Part shown: in pieces, positions 16,520-24,475 of the stretch | Position numbering within the stretch: the stretch's first letter is position 1 | Layout: each line of letters opens with the position of its first letter | NCBI GenBank assembly: GCA_003140935.1 | Contig: PLLJ01000029.1 | Location: forward strand, 47,706-97,667 | Direction: 5' to 3' | Source: Candidatus Omnitrophota bacterium | Lineage (GTDB): Bacteria > Omnitrophota > Omnitrophia > Omnitrophales > Aquincolibacteriaceae | DNA length: 49,962 nucleotides | Program-made: the position numbers and the translations under genes | Notes under the pieces: model-generated | Databases searched by the model: none | The model's input: only the letters and a program-made list of their open reading frames with translations | Told to the model about the DNA's origin: nothing

Positions 16520-17074
16520 CTATGTTTTGACCAACATTTTATCGCGCACGGTGTCGGCCATTTCTTGACCCGCGAGCCGGGCGGCGATCACGAGCGCGAA
16601 CTCCAGCGCCGTACCAGGCCCCTGGCTGGTGATAATATTCCCGTCCACGACTACCCGCTCTGTGGAATGCACGATCTTACCGGAAAAATCCGCTTCACAG
16701 CTCGGATAACAGGTCGCCTTCTTACCGTCGAGGATCCCGAGCGGGGCCAGTACGGCTGCCGGGGCCGCACAGATCGCAGCCACAAGCTTGCCCGCCGCGT
16801 TCATCTGTTTGACGAGCTTCGCGACTTCCACCGACTTGGCAAGGTTCGTAGCTCCCGGAAGTCCCCCGGGAAGGATTACGGCATCAGGAAGATCTTTGAT
16901 GTCCTTCAGAAGTGCGTCCGCCTGGACCCCTATGCTCCTAGAGCTTTTGACCGTGCGGGAGTTCACGCCCGCCAAGGTCACACGGACCCCCGCGCGTCTC
17001 AAGACATCGACCGGTGCGATCGCCTCAACTTCTTCAAATCCTTCCGCTAATATCACGAGCGCTGTTTTTGACAT
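16520..17074 (-). CDS. DJ-1/PfpI family protein
   Basis: The product is 184 residues and a typical single-domain DJ-1 protein. The conserved Glu is in AEGFEEVEAI. The reactive Cys lies in the nucleophile elbow AAICAAPAVL-like segment (ICAAPAAVLAPLGIL). The C-terminal TSQGPGTALEFAL motif is intact. Members of the family act as glyoxalase/deglycase or chaperone-like enzymes against reactive carbonyls. The start at 17074 follows GGGAGGAG; the longer reading frame to 17245 overlaps the upstream gene and is rejected. Confidence 0.92.
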   Translation of the reverse strand: MSKTALVILAEGFEEVEAIAPVDVLRRAGVRVTLAGVNSRTVKSSRSIGVQADALLKDIKDLPDAVILPGGLPGATNLAKSVEVAKLVKQMNAAGKLVAAICAAPAAVLAPLGILDGKKATCYPSCEADFSGKIVHSTERVVVDGNIITSQGPGTALEFALVIAARLAGQEMADTVRDKMLVKT

Positions 17075-17090
17075 AAGTCTCCTCCCTCTC

Positions 17091-17516
17091 TTATGGGGGT
17101 CCCTGGTTCTTCGCGTTCGGATCGATCTGCTCCACCACAAGCTTTTTTTGCCCGAAGATCCTGTCATTGGCGAAGATCCGGAATTCGTAATTACCCGCGT
17201 GCATGAACCGTACCCCTCGAAGATTGAATACCAACTCATGGGCATCGAGCGGGCTCGGCACGCGAACCTCCTCGGGCATTTCGCTTTTTCCGATCATCAC
17301 ATCGCTTTGAAGATCCACGAGCTCAAGCCGGAACTGATAACCTCCCTGCGCGTCCGTGAGCTTGATATAGACCGACATGGCGAAATGCGTGCATGGAAAG
17401 GTCGCCGCCCCGATATTCTCGAAGACCCCGATCAGGCTTTTTTTATTCGTGCCGCGTTCGGTGATCACGTAATCACAGATGAGCATGGCATTCGTTTTAG
17501 GCGTAGGAGACGTCAT
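17091..17516 (-). CDS. Conserved protein of unknown function (DUF6941-like)
   Basis: The 141-residue soluble protein has a beta-sandwich-like pattern of alternating hydrophobic strands. Its start resembles a family of small bacterial proteins beginning with a line like LICDYVITERGTNKKSLIGVFENI and followed by a FPCTHFAMSVYIKLTD strand. I believe this is DUF6941, but that is from memory. The C-terminus is disordered, rich in Asn, Pro and Gln. Copy a of the 40-nt hairpin element lies immediately upstream and may carry its promoter. Function unknown. Confidence 0.75.
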   Translation of the reverse strand: MTSPTPKTNAMLICDYVITERGTNKKSLIGVFENIGAATFPCTHFAMSVYIKLTDAQGGYQFRLELVDLQSDVMIGKSEMPEEVRVPSPLDAHELVFNLRGVRFMHAGNYEFRIFANDRIFGQKKLVVEQIDPNAKNQGPP

Positions 17517-17529
17517 AAATCCCTTTCGT

Positions 17530-17607
17530 TAGTCCCAATTCTTTTCAATTTCAGAAAATCTGAAATTGGGGGCAATCTTTGTCAATCATTTAAGAAAAAA
17601 ATCTTAG
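17530..17607 (-). repeat. 40-nt hairpin element, copy a, plus second hairpin
   Basis: On the minus strand, 17530-17569 contains the perfect 10-bp stem CAATTTCAGA/TCTGAAATTG around TTT, followed by AAAAGAATTGGGACTA. A second hairpin, ATCTTTGTC with GACAAGGAT, lies in 17575-17607. The space 17517-17626 contains nothing else. Confidence 0.8.
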
Positions 17608-17626
17608 ACAAGGATAGAAATCCTGT

Positions 17627-17911
17627 TCAGCCGAATTTATAATGTTTTTTGACGGCTTTCTTGATATTCCAAACACATTTCAACCCTTGGGGAAAGGTTA
17701 CGAGATCCCCTTTGCCGAACGAAACCTCGCCATCAGCGGTCTTCACGGTGACCTCGCCCTCCAGAAAATAACAAACCTCTTTTTCATCGTAATCCCAGTC
17801 AAAACTCGAGACTTCCTTCGTCCAAATGGGCCATGAAAAAACTTTCGCGGCATTCAATTTTTCGTTCGTGGGTTTTTCTACTAAAACTGCCAATGCCGTT
17901 TTGGGGGTCAT
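17627..17911 (-). CDS. Small cupin protein (Cupin_3 / EutQ-like)
   Basis: The 94-residue product is a single cupin barrel. It has the motif WDYDEKEVCYFLEGEVTVKTADGE and then FGKGDLVTFPQGLKCVWN, which match the two cupin motifs. The motif-1 histidines are not present in the usual form; Glu and Tyr are there instead, so metal binding may be lost, as in many Cupin_3 proteins. A strong AAAGGAG site precedes the ATG at 17911. The substrate is unknown. Confidence 0.9.
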   Translation of the reverse strand: MTPKTALAVLVEKPTNEKLNAAKVFSWPIWTKEVSSFDWDYDEKEVCYFLEGEVTVKTADGEVSFGKGDLVTFPQGLKCVWNIKKAVKKHYKFG

Positions 17912-17955
17912 AAAAGCTCCTTTCGTAGGTTCGTGTCAGGGACCCGGAATGCGGG

Positions 17956-18630
17956 TCACTTCCTGAATTTTTCAAGCCATCCGCAATATTCGCATTTCGG
18001 TGCGGCCTCGGGCGCGGGACTTGTCAAGATGGCAAGCGCCCGACGGAACAGATCCTTCGCGCGCGCCGTATCCGTTCCGATCCGGATCGGTTGGATCTCG
18101 AAACTCACCCGGCCGTTTTCCCCGACCTCTTTGGGCGAGTAGTAAAGAAGAAATCCGTATCCGGCAGTTTTGAACCCATTCCCTTCAAGCATCAACGCAT
18201 AACAATCCAGCTGGGTCTGATAATACTTGGTCGCATCCTCTTCATTAGTGGGAGACCCTTTGGTCTTGTAGTCAAAGGGAATATAAGCACCTTCCTTGAC
18301 GAGCAGATCATCCAGCATGCCGGACAAGACTAATCCGTCCTCATCATGGTATTGAAGGCCGGTACGCCAGGCGCGCCACCTCTCGAGCTGAGCCTGATCG
18401 TTATACAGATGAATGCCTTTGAGCGCGTCGATGCGAAGCTCCGGAGGAAGCGTGCCTTGGGCGCGAAAGGTGTCGAAATAGGTCTTGATCACACGGTCCA
18501 TGCCGCCTGGGAGCGAAGGAAAAATGCCGCGAGGCCGTTTGATATTTTTGACCTTTTCCAGCCAAAAACACCGGGAACAATCCTTGAAAAGATTCAAAGC
18601 CGACGGGGATAATGTGACTTGTTTAGCCAT
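17956..18630 (-). CDS. PD-(D/E)XK nuclease with likely Fe-S cluster, Cas4/RecB-like
   Basis: The 224-residue product has the nuclease core: Asp107 in LSGMLDDLL, then FDYKTK with Asp120 and Lys122, and the RecB-type motif QTQLDCYALML. Four cysteines fit an iron-sulfur cluster: CSRC at residues 18-21 and CEYC at 213-216, framing the domain as in Cas4 and AddB. Family members cut single-stranded DNA ends. No cas genes, CRISPR array or helicase is nearby, so a solo repair nuclease is more likely than a CRISPR role. It starts with a GAGGAAACC site that is part of the structured leader at 18636-18717. Confidence 0.85.
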   Translation of the reverse strand: MAKQVTLSPSALNLFKDCSRCFWLEKVKNIKRPRGIFPSLPGGMDRVIKTYFDTFRAQGTLPPELRIDALKGIHLYNDQAQLERWRAWRTGLQYHDEDGLVLSGMLDDLLVKEGAYIPFDYKTKGSPTNEEDATKYYQTQLDCYALMLEGNGFKTAGYGFLLYYSPKEVGENGRVSFEIQPIRIGTDTARAKDLFRRALAILTSPAPEAAPKCEYCGWLEKFRK

Positions 18631-18635
18631 GGTTT

Positions 18636-18717
18636 CCTCTAGTACTGCGTTACTATTAATTTTAGAGGCTTGCAGTGCTGTACCGTTAACCCATAAAAAT
18701 TAAATGGAGAACGGTAC
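18636..18717 (-). promoter_or_regulatory. Candidate structured leader: two abutting hairpins and Shine-Dalgarno pairing
   Basis: In the minus-strand RNA, GUACCGUU pairs with AACGGUAC (18710-18717, 18680-18687). The very next base begins a second stem, AGCACUGC with GCAGUACU (18672-18679, 18641-18648). The loop of the second stem contains CCUCUA (18663-18668), exactly complementary to UAGAGG (18636-18641), which includes the ribosome site of the nuclease gene. The two stems could stack, and the loop pairing would form a pseudoknot that hides the site. This is a structural inference without folding energy. Confidence 0.5.
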
Positions 18718-18733
18718 TGGATTTCGAGGTTTA

Positions 18734-18762
18734 ATTATATCCGCGATCGGCCCAATAGTCAG
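18734..18762 (-). promoter_or_regulatory. Promoter of the PD-(D/E)XK nuclease gene
   Basis: The minus strand reads CTGACT (18757-18762), a 17-base spacer and TATAAT (18734-18739). Transcription would begin near 18727, so the two-hairpin leader is in the 5' untranslated region. Confidence 0.6.
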
Positions 18763-18770
18763 TCTGAATA

Positions 18771-19772
18771 TTAGACCCGAGATTTTGAATTCTTTGAAAT
18801 GTTTGAGTCCGCAGTCTGCCGTCCGCGGTCTTTAGTCTGATTTCTTTGACGATTTCCCGGAAAAGGGTCTTCGGAATTCTTAAAGTCAGGTAAAAAATCC
18901 GTCTCTTTCCCGAATTCCTGCGTATAGACTTTTTCAAACCCGAGCTTCTCCACGAGTTTCAGAACTTGATAGTATTCCTCGGGATCGAGGGCTCGCTTAA
19001 GCTTCTTCTGGAAGCAACCCGGGACCGGCCGGAACTGGCTCATGACCGAAAGCGGGAGTCCGGGACCGAACTCATGGTGAAGAATCTTCAAGACTTTCAG
19101 GCTATCCTCCACTTGGCCCGGCAGGACCAGATGACGGACAAGGACTCCCCGGACGGCGGTCCGTCGCCCCGTAACATCCCAGGGTTCCAGAAAGCCTTTG
19201 AGTTTGACCATCTCCCGGAGCGCCTTCACGGCGATCTCCGGATATCGCGCGTCTCCCATACACATTTTCGCAAGTTCAGGTTCCGCAAATTTGAAATCCG
19301 GAAGAAAAATATCCATCTCCCGGGCATAGTCTTCCACCTTTTCCGGTTTTTGATATCCGGAACAGTTGAAAACCCTGGGGACTTTGATCCCTTCTTCCCG
19401 CAGGGCGCGGCAAAGCGTCAGGATATGCGGCCAAAAATGGTCCGGCGTCACAAAATTCAGGTTGTGGACCCCTTTGAGAAGAAGCACCTGTACTTCGGTG
19501 AGAAGTTCCGCGGGCGTGATCGTGCGGCCGTCATGCTGGATCGAGATCTGATAGTTCTGGCAGAAAAAACACTGGCTGGAGCAGCCGCTGAAGAATATTG
19601 TGCCGGAACCCCGGGACCCCGTGAAGGAGGGCTCTTCCCCGAAATGGGGACCGATGAAAGAAACGCGGCAAGTCGCGCTCTCGCCGCAGAAACCCAAAGA
19701 ATCTTTCGTGCGATCGACCTTACAATCGCGAGGACATAGAGCACATAACTGATACGAATCAAAAGTATCCAT
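18771..19772 (-). CDS. Radical SAM protein, PflX-like
   Basis: The product is about 333 residues. It has an N-terminal Cys cluster (CALCPRDC with Cys10, 13 and 17, then GFCG) followed by the radical SAM motif CSSQCFFC (Cys64, 68, 71). Both are typical of the PflX group (COG1313) related to pyruvate-formate-lyase activase; the true substrate is not known. The start at 19772 lies four bases after the nnrD stop, so it is the last gene of the cdaA operon. The C-terminal 25 or so residues, rich in Arg, Asn, Gln and Lys, are encoded by a heptamer repeat (18804-18838) and are unlikely to be part of the fold. Confidence 0.85.
   Translation of the reverse strand: MDTFDSYQLCALCPRDCKVDRTKDSLGFCGESATCRVSFIGPHFGEEPSFTGSRGSGTIFFSGCSSQCFFCQNYQISIQHDGRTITPAELLTEVQVLLLKGVHNLNFVTPDHFWPHILTLCRALREEGIKVPRVFNCSGYQKPEKVEDYAREMDIFLPDFKFAEPELAKMCMGDARYPEIAVKALREMVKLKGFLEPWDVTGRRTAVRGVLVRHLVLPGQVEDSLKVLKILHHEFGPGLPLSVMSQFRPVPGCFQKKLKRALDPEEYYQVLKLVEKLGFEKVYTQEFGKETDFLPDFKNSEDPFPGNRQRNQTKDRGRQTADSNISKNSKSRV
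18804..18838. repeat. Five tandem 7-bp units
   Basis: On the minus strand the units are AGACTAA, AGACCGC, GGACGGC, AGACTGC and GGACTCA, i.e. (A/G)GAC plus three variable bases. They lie inside the 3' end of the radical SAM gene and encode its odd polar tail. Confidence 0.6.
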
Positions 19773-19776
19773 AGGA

Positions 19777-20640
19777 TCAGGAAGACACGAGTGATTTGAA
19801 AGCGTCCGGGAGAAAGCGCAATAGATCACCCGCCGTAAGGCTTGTTTGGCCGATCTTTTTTGCGGCCATGTCCCCGGCCAGCCCGTGAATATGGACCCCC
19901 AAACACGCCGCCTCGAAATACGGGAGCCCTCGGCCCACGAGCGCCGCGATCATTCCGGTCAGCACATCCCCCGAACCCGCGGTCGCCATGCCGGGATTGC
20001 CGGTCGTGTTGATATGGTAATCTCCCCCGGGTGCGGCGACGATCGTACGGTGTCCCTTGAGAATGATCACTCCTCCATGCTTTTGGGCCGCGTCCAAGAC
20101 CCGCTTTTTCCTCATCCCATCGGAATCATCCAGCACGCCGCCAAACACGCGGCAGAATTCTCCAGGATGCGGCGTCAGGATCGCACGTCCGCGGCAAGCG
20201 TCCAAAACCTTGAGGTGCCCCTTCAGGGCATTGAGTCCGTCCGCGTCGACCACGAGCGGAAGTTCCATCGCCGGGAGGATCTTGCGGATAAGTTTTTGAG
20301 TGGTACTCTGCTGGGAAAGCCCGGGACCGATTGCGAGCACGTTTTGTGTGGCGCAAAACCGCTCCATCTCGCGAAAACCTTTCAAGGAAAGCGTTCCCTG
20401 AGGGGTGGATGGAAAGGGCCGGATCATCAATTCGGATTCGCGCTTGGCAAGAATGAGATAAACGGCGTCCGGAACGCCGACCGTCACAAGTCCCGCCCCC
20501 GACCGCAAGGCGGCCATCCCCGCCAGATGCGCCGCGCCCGTCATGCCGCGGGACCCTGCGAGAATGAAAACGCGTCCCATGTCGCCCTTATGGGCGGTCG
20601 CGGGACGCTTTAATTTTTTGGCGATGGATTGTATATTCAT
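19777..20640 (-). CDS. nnrD: ADP/ATP-dependent NAD(P)H-hydrate dehydratase
   Basis: The 287-residue product is the dehydratase (YjeF C-terminal) domain of the ribokinase-like fold. It repairs hydrated NADH or NADPH using ADP or ATP. Motifs: KGDMGRVFILAGS at the N-terminus, VVDADGLNAL, ILTPHPGEF, and the catalytic anion-hole GMATAGSGDVLTGMIAAL. The epimerase domain (NnrE) is absent from this reading frame, so it must be elsewhere or missing. The gene sits between pdxJ and the PflX-like gene in a tight operon. Confidence 0.95.
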   Translation of the reverse strand: MNIQSIAKKLKRPATAHKGDMGRVFILAGSRGMTGAAHLAGMAALRSGAGLVTVGVPDAVYLILAKRESELMIRPFPSTPQGTLSLKGFREMERFCATQNVLAIGPGLSQQSTTQKLIRKILPAMELPLVVDADGLNALKGHLKVLDACRGRAILTPHPGEFCRVFGGVLDDSDGMRKKRVLDAAQKHGGVIILKGHRTIVAAPGGDYHINTTGNPGMATAGSGDVLTGMIAALVGRGLPYFEAACLGVHIHGLAGDMAAKKIGQTSLTAGDLLRFLPDAFKSLVSS

Positions 20641-20694
20641 TCTTCAGTTGTAAGGGGTAAGTAAAAACGTGTTTTTGAACTTATGACTTACTGT

Positions 20695-21435
20695 CTAGCA
20701 CTTACCGCTGGTTATGATTTTCTTCATTTCCTGGACCGCGCGAGCAATGCCGACGAACATCGCGCGGCTGACGATAGAGTGACCGATATTAAATTCGATG
20801 ATCTCCGGCACTGCAAGCAACGGAAAAATATTTTCATAATTCAAGCCGTGTCCGGCGTGAACGCGGAGCCCGAGCTCCCGGCCCAACCGCGCGGCCCTCC
20901 GAATTCGAAGAAGCTCTTTTTCTTTTTTCTTGCCCACAGCATTCGCGTAAGACCCCGTATGGATCTCGATCGCATAGGCGCCGAGCCGGGCGGCTTCCCG
21001 CACCTGGTCCTCGACGGGATCGATAAAAAGGCTGACGTCGACTTTTTTCGCCAAAAGCGCGTCGATCGTCCGGATCAAAGGATTTCTTTTCGAAAAAAGG
21101 TCGAGACCTCCCTCGGTCGTCAGTTCTTTCCGTTTTTCGGGAACGAGGCATGCCTTTTCCGGCGAGACCTTGAGCGCGATCTTGAGGATCCCGGCTGAAA
21201 CGGACATCTCGAGATTGAGAGGGACATAGATCTTTTCCGCAAGTTCAAAAACGTCCGCATCCTGGATATGGCGGCGGTCTTCTCGCAGATGGACCGTAAT
21301 ACTGTCAGCCCCGCCCTGTTCCGCCTCGATCGCGGCCTCCAAAACCGAAGGTTCTTCCCCGAGACGCGCCTGGCGTAAGGTCGCAACATGGTCGATATTG
21401 ATGCCGAGTTTTTGGGAGACCGTGCGGGCAATCAT
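20695..21435 (-). CDS. pdxJ: Pyridoxine 5'-phosphate synthase
   Basis: The 246-residue TIM-barrel enzyme condenses 1-deoxyxylulose 5-phosphate and 3-amino-2-oxopropyl phosphate to pyridoxine phosphate (vitamin B6, DXP-dependent route). Typical sequences are LGINIDHVATLRQAR, ADSITVHLREDRRHIQD, NLEMS, YAIEIHTGSYA and HAGHGLNYEN with GHSIVSRA at the C-terminus. It lies seven bases after cdaR and is followed by nnrD, a common arrangement. Confidence 0.97.
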   Translation of the reverse strand: MIARTVSQKLGINIDHVATLRQARLGEEPSVLEAAIEAEQGGADSITVHLREDRRHIQDADVFELAEKIYVPLNLEMSVSAGILKIALKVSPEKACLVPEKRKELTTEGGLDLFSKRNPLIRTIDALLAKKVDVSLFIDPVEDQVREAARLGAYAIEIHTGSYANAVGKKKEKELLRIRRAARLGRELGLRVHAGHGLNYENIFPLLAVPEIIEFNIGHSIVSRAMFVGIARAVQEMKKIITSGKC

Positions 21436-21442
21436 AAAAAGA

Positions 21443-22381
21443 TCACTGGGTGAGAGACCGGATCGCTGCTTTGATCTTGATCGGCCCTTTGTCTTTTAAG
21501 CTCACGTTCTCGGGAAGAACTACTTGAAGCGGCCGGTCATAATCCCCTTTTTTCAGGTCCGCGAGATCCACATAAGCCAGCAAGGACCCGGGGACAAGCT
21601 TTTCGAGGTAAAGTTTGGACCCTCTGAGCACAAGGGTCACTTTATCCGGGTTGAGGTCCACAACACCGCTTGCCGCGGGAGATCTCAAAATGCGCACCGG
21701 AACATCCTTGAACTCCTTTTCGCCGAATTCTTCGCGGATGGGAATATAAACATTTACGAGGGACTCGCTTATGGGTTTTACGCCAGGCGGCAACTTCACC
21801 TCCACCGTACGGTGAAAAGAGCGGATGCGGCCGACCAGGTCGATCGGCTCGGTCTTTGCGGATTTCATTTTCTCCAGCACTCCCTTGGGACCCTGCGTCA
21901 GGACGGCGTTCGGATCCATGCGCAATTCATCGGCGACAAGTTTGTAGCCGACCGCGGGCTCCCCCACGAAATCCGGCTGGATCTCGAGTTTCTGAACGAT
22001 TAATTCGTCCAGTTTGACCGTCACGGCCTCGGGCATGATCTTGACGACGCGGATCTGAAAACCCGGCAAACTGATCTCGGTGGGTTCAAGACGGAAAGAA
22101 TATTCCCCCGCGGTCTTGATCTCCGGACCGATCTTGTGCACGGCCTGGATATCCTGGCTCGCGAGGTTTACGATCAGCACGCGGGGCGCGGACAAAGTGA
22201 CCCGCACGACCTTCGCGGAAATCTCGGAGACCGTCATGTCCTTGCTGCTCATCTGGATCTTGAGCGGGATCACGCGCGTGACCTCGATATTTTCCTCGCC
22301 CACGGCGTAATACCACGTCCCGACCGCAAGCAGCAAGGAGATGATCTTCAGACCCCAATTACGGGTGATCCAGTGTCTCAT
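21443..22381 (-). CDS. cdaR: CdaR (YbbR-domain) regulator of CdaA
   Basis: The 312-residue protein has one N-terminal transmembrane helix (NWGLKIISLLLAVGTWYYAV, a YbbR hallmark) and three repeated YbbR beta-domains. The repeats are visible as motifs such as VTRVIPLKIQM, PDKVTLVLRGS, and YVDLADLKKGDY. CdaR regulates the diadenylate cyclase CdaA. The ATG overlaps the cdaA stop (ATGA), so they are co-translated. Confidence 0.92.
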   Translation of the reverse strand: MRHWITRNWGLKIISLLLAVGTWYYAVGEENIEVTRVIPLKIQMSSKDMTVSEISAKVVRVTLSAPRVLIVNLASQDIQAVHKIGPEIKTAGEYSFRLEPTEISLPGFQIRVVKIMPEAVTVKLDELIVQKLEIQPDFVGEPAVGYKLVADELRMDPNAVLTQGPKGVLEKMKSAKTEPIDLVGRIRSFHRTVEVKLPPGVKPISESLVNVYIPIREEFGEKEFKDVPVRILRSPAASGVVDLNPDKVTLVLRGSKLYLEKLVPGSLLAYVDLADLKKGDYDRPLQVVLPENVSLKDKGPIKIKAAIRSLTQ

Positions 22382-23199
22382 GTTCCGGGTTCCTTCCCGT
22401 GGAACTGGAAAAGCTTTTTGTTCTTTTCGATAAAATCCTGGAAAACGTTCTTGTTCTCCGCCGGCTTCAAAAGCCCTTCGATGATCCGGTTCAGATCCTC
22501 CAGATCGAGCGCCTTGGTCAACTTCCCGAAGACCGAAACGGAGATGTTCCCCGTTTCTTCCGAGACCACGATGCAGACAGCGTCATTTTCTTCCGTCAAA
22601 CCGATCGCGGCCCGGTGGCGCGTGCCCACCGAGGTCGGAAGGTCCGTCATCTGTGTCAGGGGAAAAAGAGAACCGCACGACGCGATGCGGTCGCCCGTGA
22701 TGATCACAGCGCCATCGTGGGTCGGCGTGTGAGGATCGAATATGCTGAGAAGAAGTTCCGCACTCACTTTGGCATCGATCATCATGCCGCTCTCGATGTA
22801 ATTCTTGAGCCCCACGTCCCGTTCGATCGCGATCAGGGCCCCGGTCCGGTGGCGCGCCATGTGATCGCAGGCGCGGATCACTTCGCCGAGCATGCCGCCT
22901 TGGCTTAAAAATCCGTTCGACATCGTGGTCCCGAGACGCGTCAGTACGCGCCGCATTTCCGGCTGGAAAATGATGAGAAAGGCCACGACCCCCACGGCAA
23001 AAACTTTGGAGAGGACCCAAATAATGCTATTCAATTCAAAAAATTTCGCCGCAAGGAAGATCACCACGAGGATGACAAGCCCCAAAAGCACCTGCATGGC
23101 GCGCGTGCCCTGGAAGAACCGGATCACCGAATAGATCAGCACCCAGATGAAGAGGATCTCGATCAGAGGCCGCCAAAAAGAGATCAGAAGTGCAAGCAT
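22378..23199 (-). CDS. cdaA: Diadenylate cyclase CdaA
   Basis: The 273-residue membrane enzyme makes c-di-AMP from two ATP. Two or three N-terminal transmembrane helices (about residues 10-75) precede the DAC domain. It shows the catalytic DGA motif (THDGAVII, near residue 161) and the GTRHRAA motif (near 190). Other family pieces are IFQPEMRRVL and VVSEETGNISV. The start at 23199 is chosen because the frame upstream overlaps the DUF2905 gene; its stop lies only two bases before. It is operonic with cdaR (ATGA overlap). Confidence 0.96.
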   Translation of the reverse strand: MLALLISFWRPLIEILFIWVLIYSVIRFFQGTRAMQVLLGLVILVVIFLAAKFFELNSIIWVLSKVFAVGVVAFLIIFQPEMRRVLTRLGTTMSNGFLSQGGMLGEVIRACDHMARHRTGALIAIERDVGLKNYIESGMMIDAKVSAELLLSIFDPHTPTHDGAVIITGDRIASCGSLFPLTQMTDLPTSVGTRHRAAIGLTEENDAVCIVVSEETGNISVSVFGKLTKALDLEDLNRIIEGLLKPAENKNVFQDFIEKNKKLFQFHGKEPGT

Positions 23200-23200
23200 G

Positions 23201-23416
23201 CTATTTTTTCCCGAATAAAGTGAAGGCAAGCGTGAGGATCAGACTGAGCAAAATGCAGGTCGTGATCGGAAAATAAAAAGTAAAACTTCCGCGACGGAGG
23301 AAAATATCGCCCGGGAGTTTCCCGAGGCCGGGGACCTTATCAAAAAAAGCCGCAAAGATCCCCATGCCGACAAGGATCAGGCCGAAAAAGATCAGGGTTT
23401 TCGCGAAATCGCTCAT
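23201..23416 (-). CDS. DUF2905-like small membrane protein
   Basis: The 71-residue product has two hydrophobic segments with a Gly/Lys/Pro hairpin (GLGKLPGDIFLRRGSFTFYFPI) between them, the signature of DUF2905. The start at 23416 follows GGAGGG; the longer frame to 23557 is unneeded. It is the first gene of the cdaA operon. The family function is unknown; its place ahead of cdaA suggests a membrane role. Confidence 0.9.
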   Translation of the reverse strand: MSDFAKTLIFFGLILVGMGIFAAFFDKVPGLGKLPGDIFLRRGSFTFYFPITTCILLSLILTLAFTLFGKK

Positions 23417-23483
23417 GTTATTCCCTCCGCAGGACAGGGCGCCGGTGCAACTTGTTCGCTTCCGACGCAGTACGAACGGGGCT

Positions 23484-23513
23484 AATATAACATGGGCTTG
23501 TGAACGGAGGCAA
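23484..23513 (-). promoter_or_regulatory. Promoter of the DUF2905-cdaA-cdaR-pdxJ-nnrD operon
   Basis: The minus strand reads TTGCCT (23508-23513), an 18-base spacer and an extended -10 TGTTATATT (23484-23492). The start of transcription would be about 60 bases before the DUF2905 ATG. Confidence 0.6.
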
Positions 23514-23540
23514 TGACTTCGTCCGAAATGCGACGCGTTG

Positions 23541-24410
23541 CTACAATCCTCTCGCAAGATCGGACCGGAGAGTGACCTTCCCGTCGATCGCAGCCTTCAG
23601 GACCTTCAAAAGAGCCGGCTTGTCTTTCGGGAACGTGCCTTTGAACGGGAGATAATTCGATGCGTGATCCGACCGAAAAACCGTGCGCTTGAGGTCAAGC
23701 CCCCGGATCATTTCGTACGCTTCTTTGAGCAGTGCCTCCTGATCGAGTTCCGTGAAGTCTCCCCGGAGCACTTCTCCGGCAAGGGGCGTGCCCGGAATGA
23801 CCATTAAAGAGAGGAATGAAAGATACCGCGGCTGCATCCGGTTCAAGGCCTCGATCGTACCGCGCACATGTTCCGCAGAATATTTTTTGCCGCCGAGCCC
23901 GAGCAGCACAATCACCGACGACCGGATCCCCGCCCGTTCCGCGCGCTCGACCGCCCGGACCATCTCTTCCACGCTCGAAATTTTCCCGCACCGGTCCAGC
24001 ACGGGTTGGCTCCCGCTTTCAAGTCCCATGTAGATCAGGCTCAACTTGTGCGCGTAAAGCTCCGCGAGCTCTTCGTCACTTTTCCGGGTGATGTTCGATC
24101 CGTTCGCGTAAGCGGAGACGCGGGAAAGCCGGGGGAAGGTCTGCTTCAACTTTTCCAGGACCGGGAGCAGTTTGTTGTTACTGAGAACCAGCGCGTCACC
24201 GTCCATCAGAAAAACACGCCGTGTACCGGGGTAGCGGCGGGCGTAACGGTCGATATCCGAAAAAACCTCGGCGGGATCTTTGACGCGGAAGGGTTTCATC
24301 TTGTACGCGCCGCAGAAGCTGCAATGATCCGCCGAACATCCGAGAGTCACTTGCAGAAGAAAACTACCGGCCTCGGCCGGCGGCCGTATCACGGGTTCCA
24401 CGATCGGCAT
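23541..24410 (-). CDS. Radical SAM protein, Elp3/HemN-like fold, unknown substrate
   Basis: The 289-residue protein has the cluster motif CSADHCSFC near residue 25 (a CX4CX2C spacing known in this family). It has a DGDALVLSN strand-loop, the GLESGS motif, and GKISSVEEMVRAVERAERAGI, typical of Elp3/MiaB-type radical SAM enzymes. GGGGAAG lies before the ATG. It is transcribed in the same direction as the DUF2905 operon but ends before its promoter, so it is probably separate. I cannot assign a substrate. Confidence 0.88.
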   Translation of the reverse strand: MPIVEPVIRPPAEAGSFLLQVTLGCSADHCSFCGAYKMKPFRVKDPAEVFSDIDRYARRYPGTRRVFLMDGDALVLSNNKLLPVLEKLKQTFPRLSRVSAYANGSNITRKSDEELAELYAHKLSLIYMGLESGSQPVLDRCGKISSVEEMVRAVERAERAGIRSSVIVLLGLGGKKYSAEHVRGTIEALNRMQPRYLSFLSLMVIPGTPLAGEVLRGDFTELDQEALLKEAYEMIRGLDLKRTVFRSDHASNYLPFKGTFPKDKPALLKVLKAAIDGKVTLRSDLARGL

Positions 24411-24475
24411 TCTTCTTCCCCTCGAGGTCCTTTAAAATATTTGATTGAGAGCCGATGCCGTAATCCGCCTTTTAT

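Noticed and set aside
17956..18630. CRISPR-associated cas4
   Set aside because: The nuclease fold fits, but no cas1, cas2 or repeat array is in the window and the Cys pattern differs.
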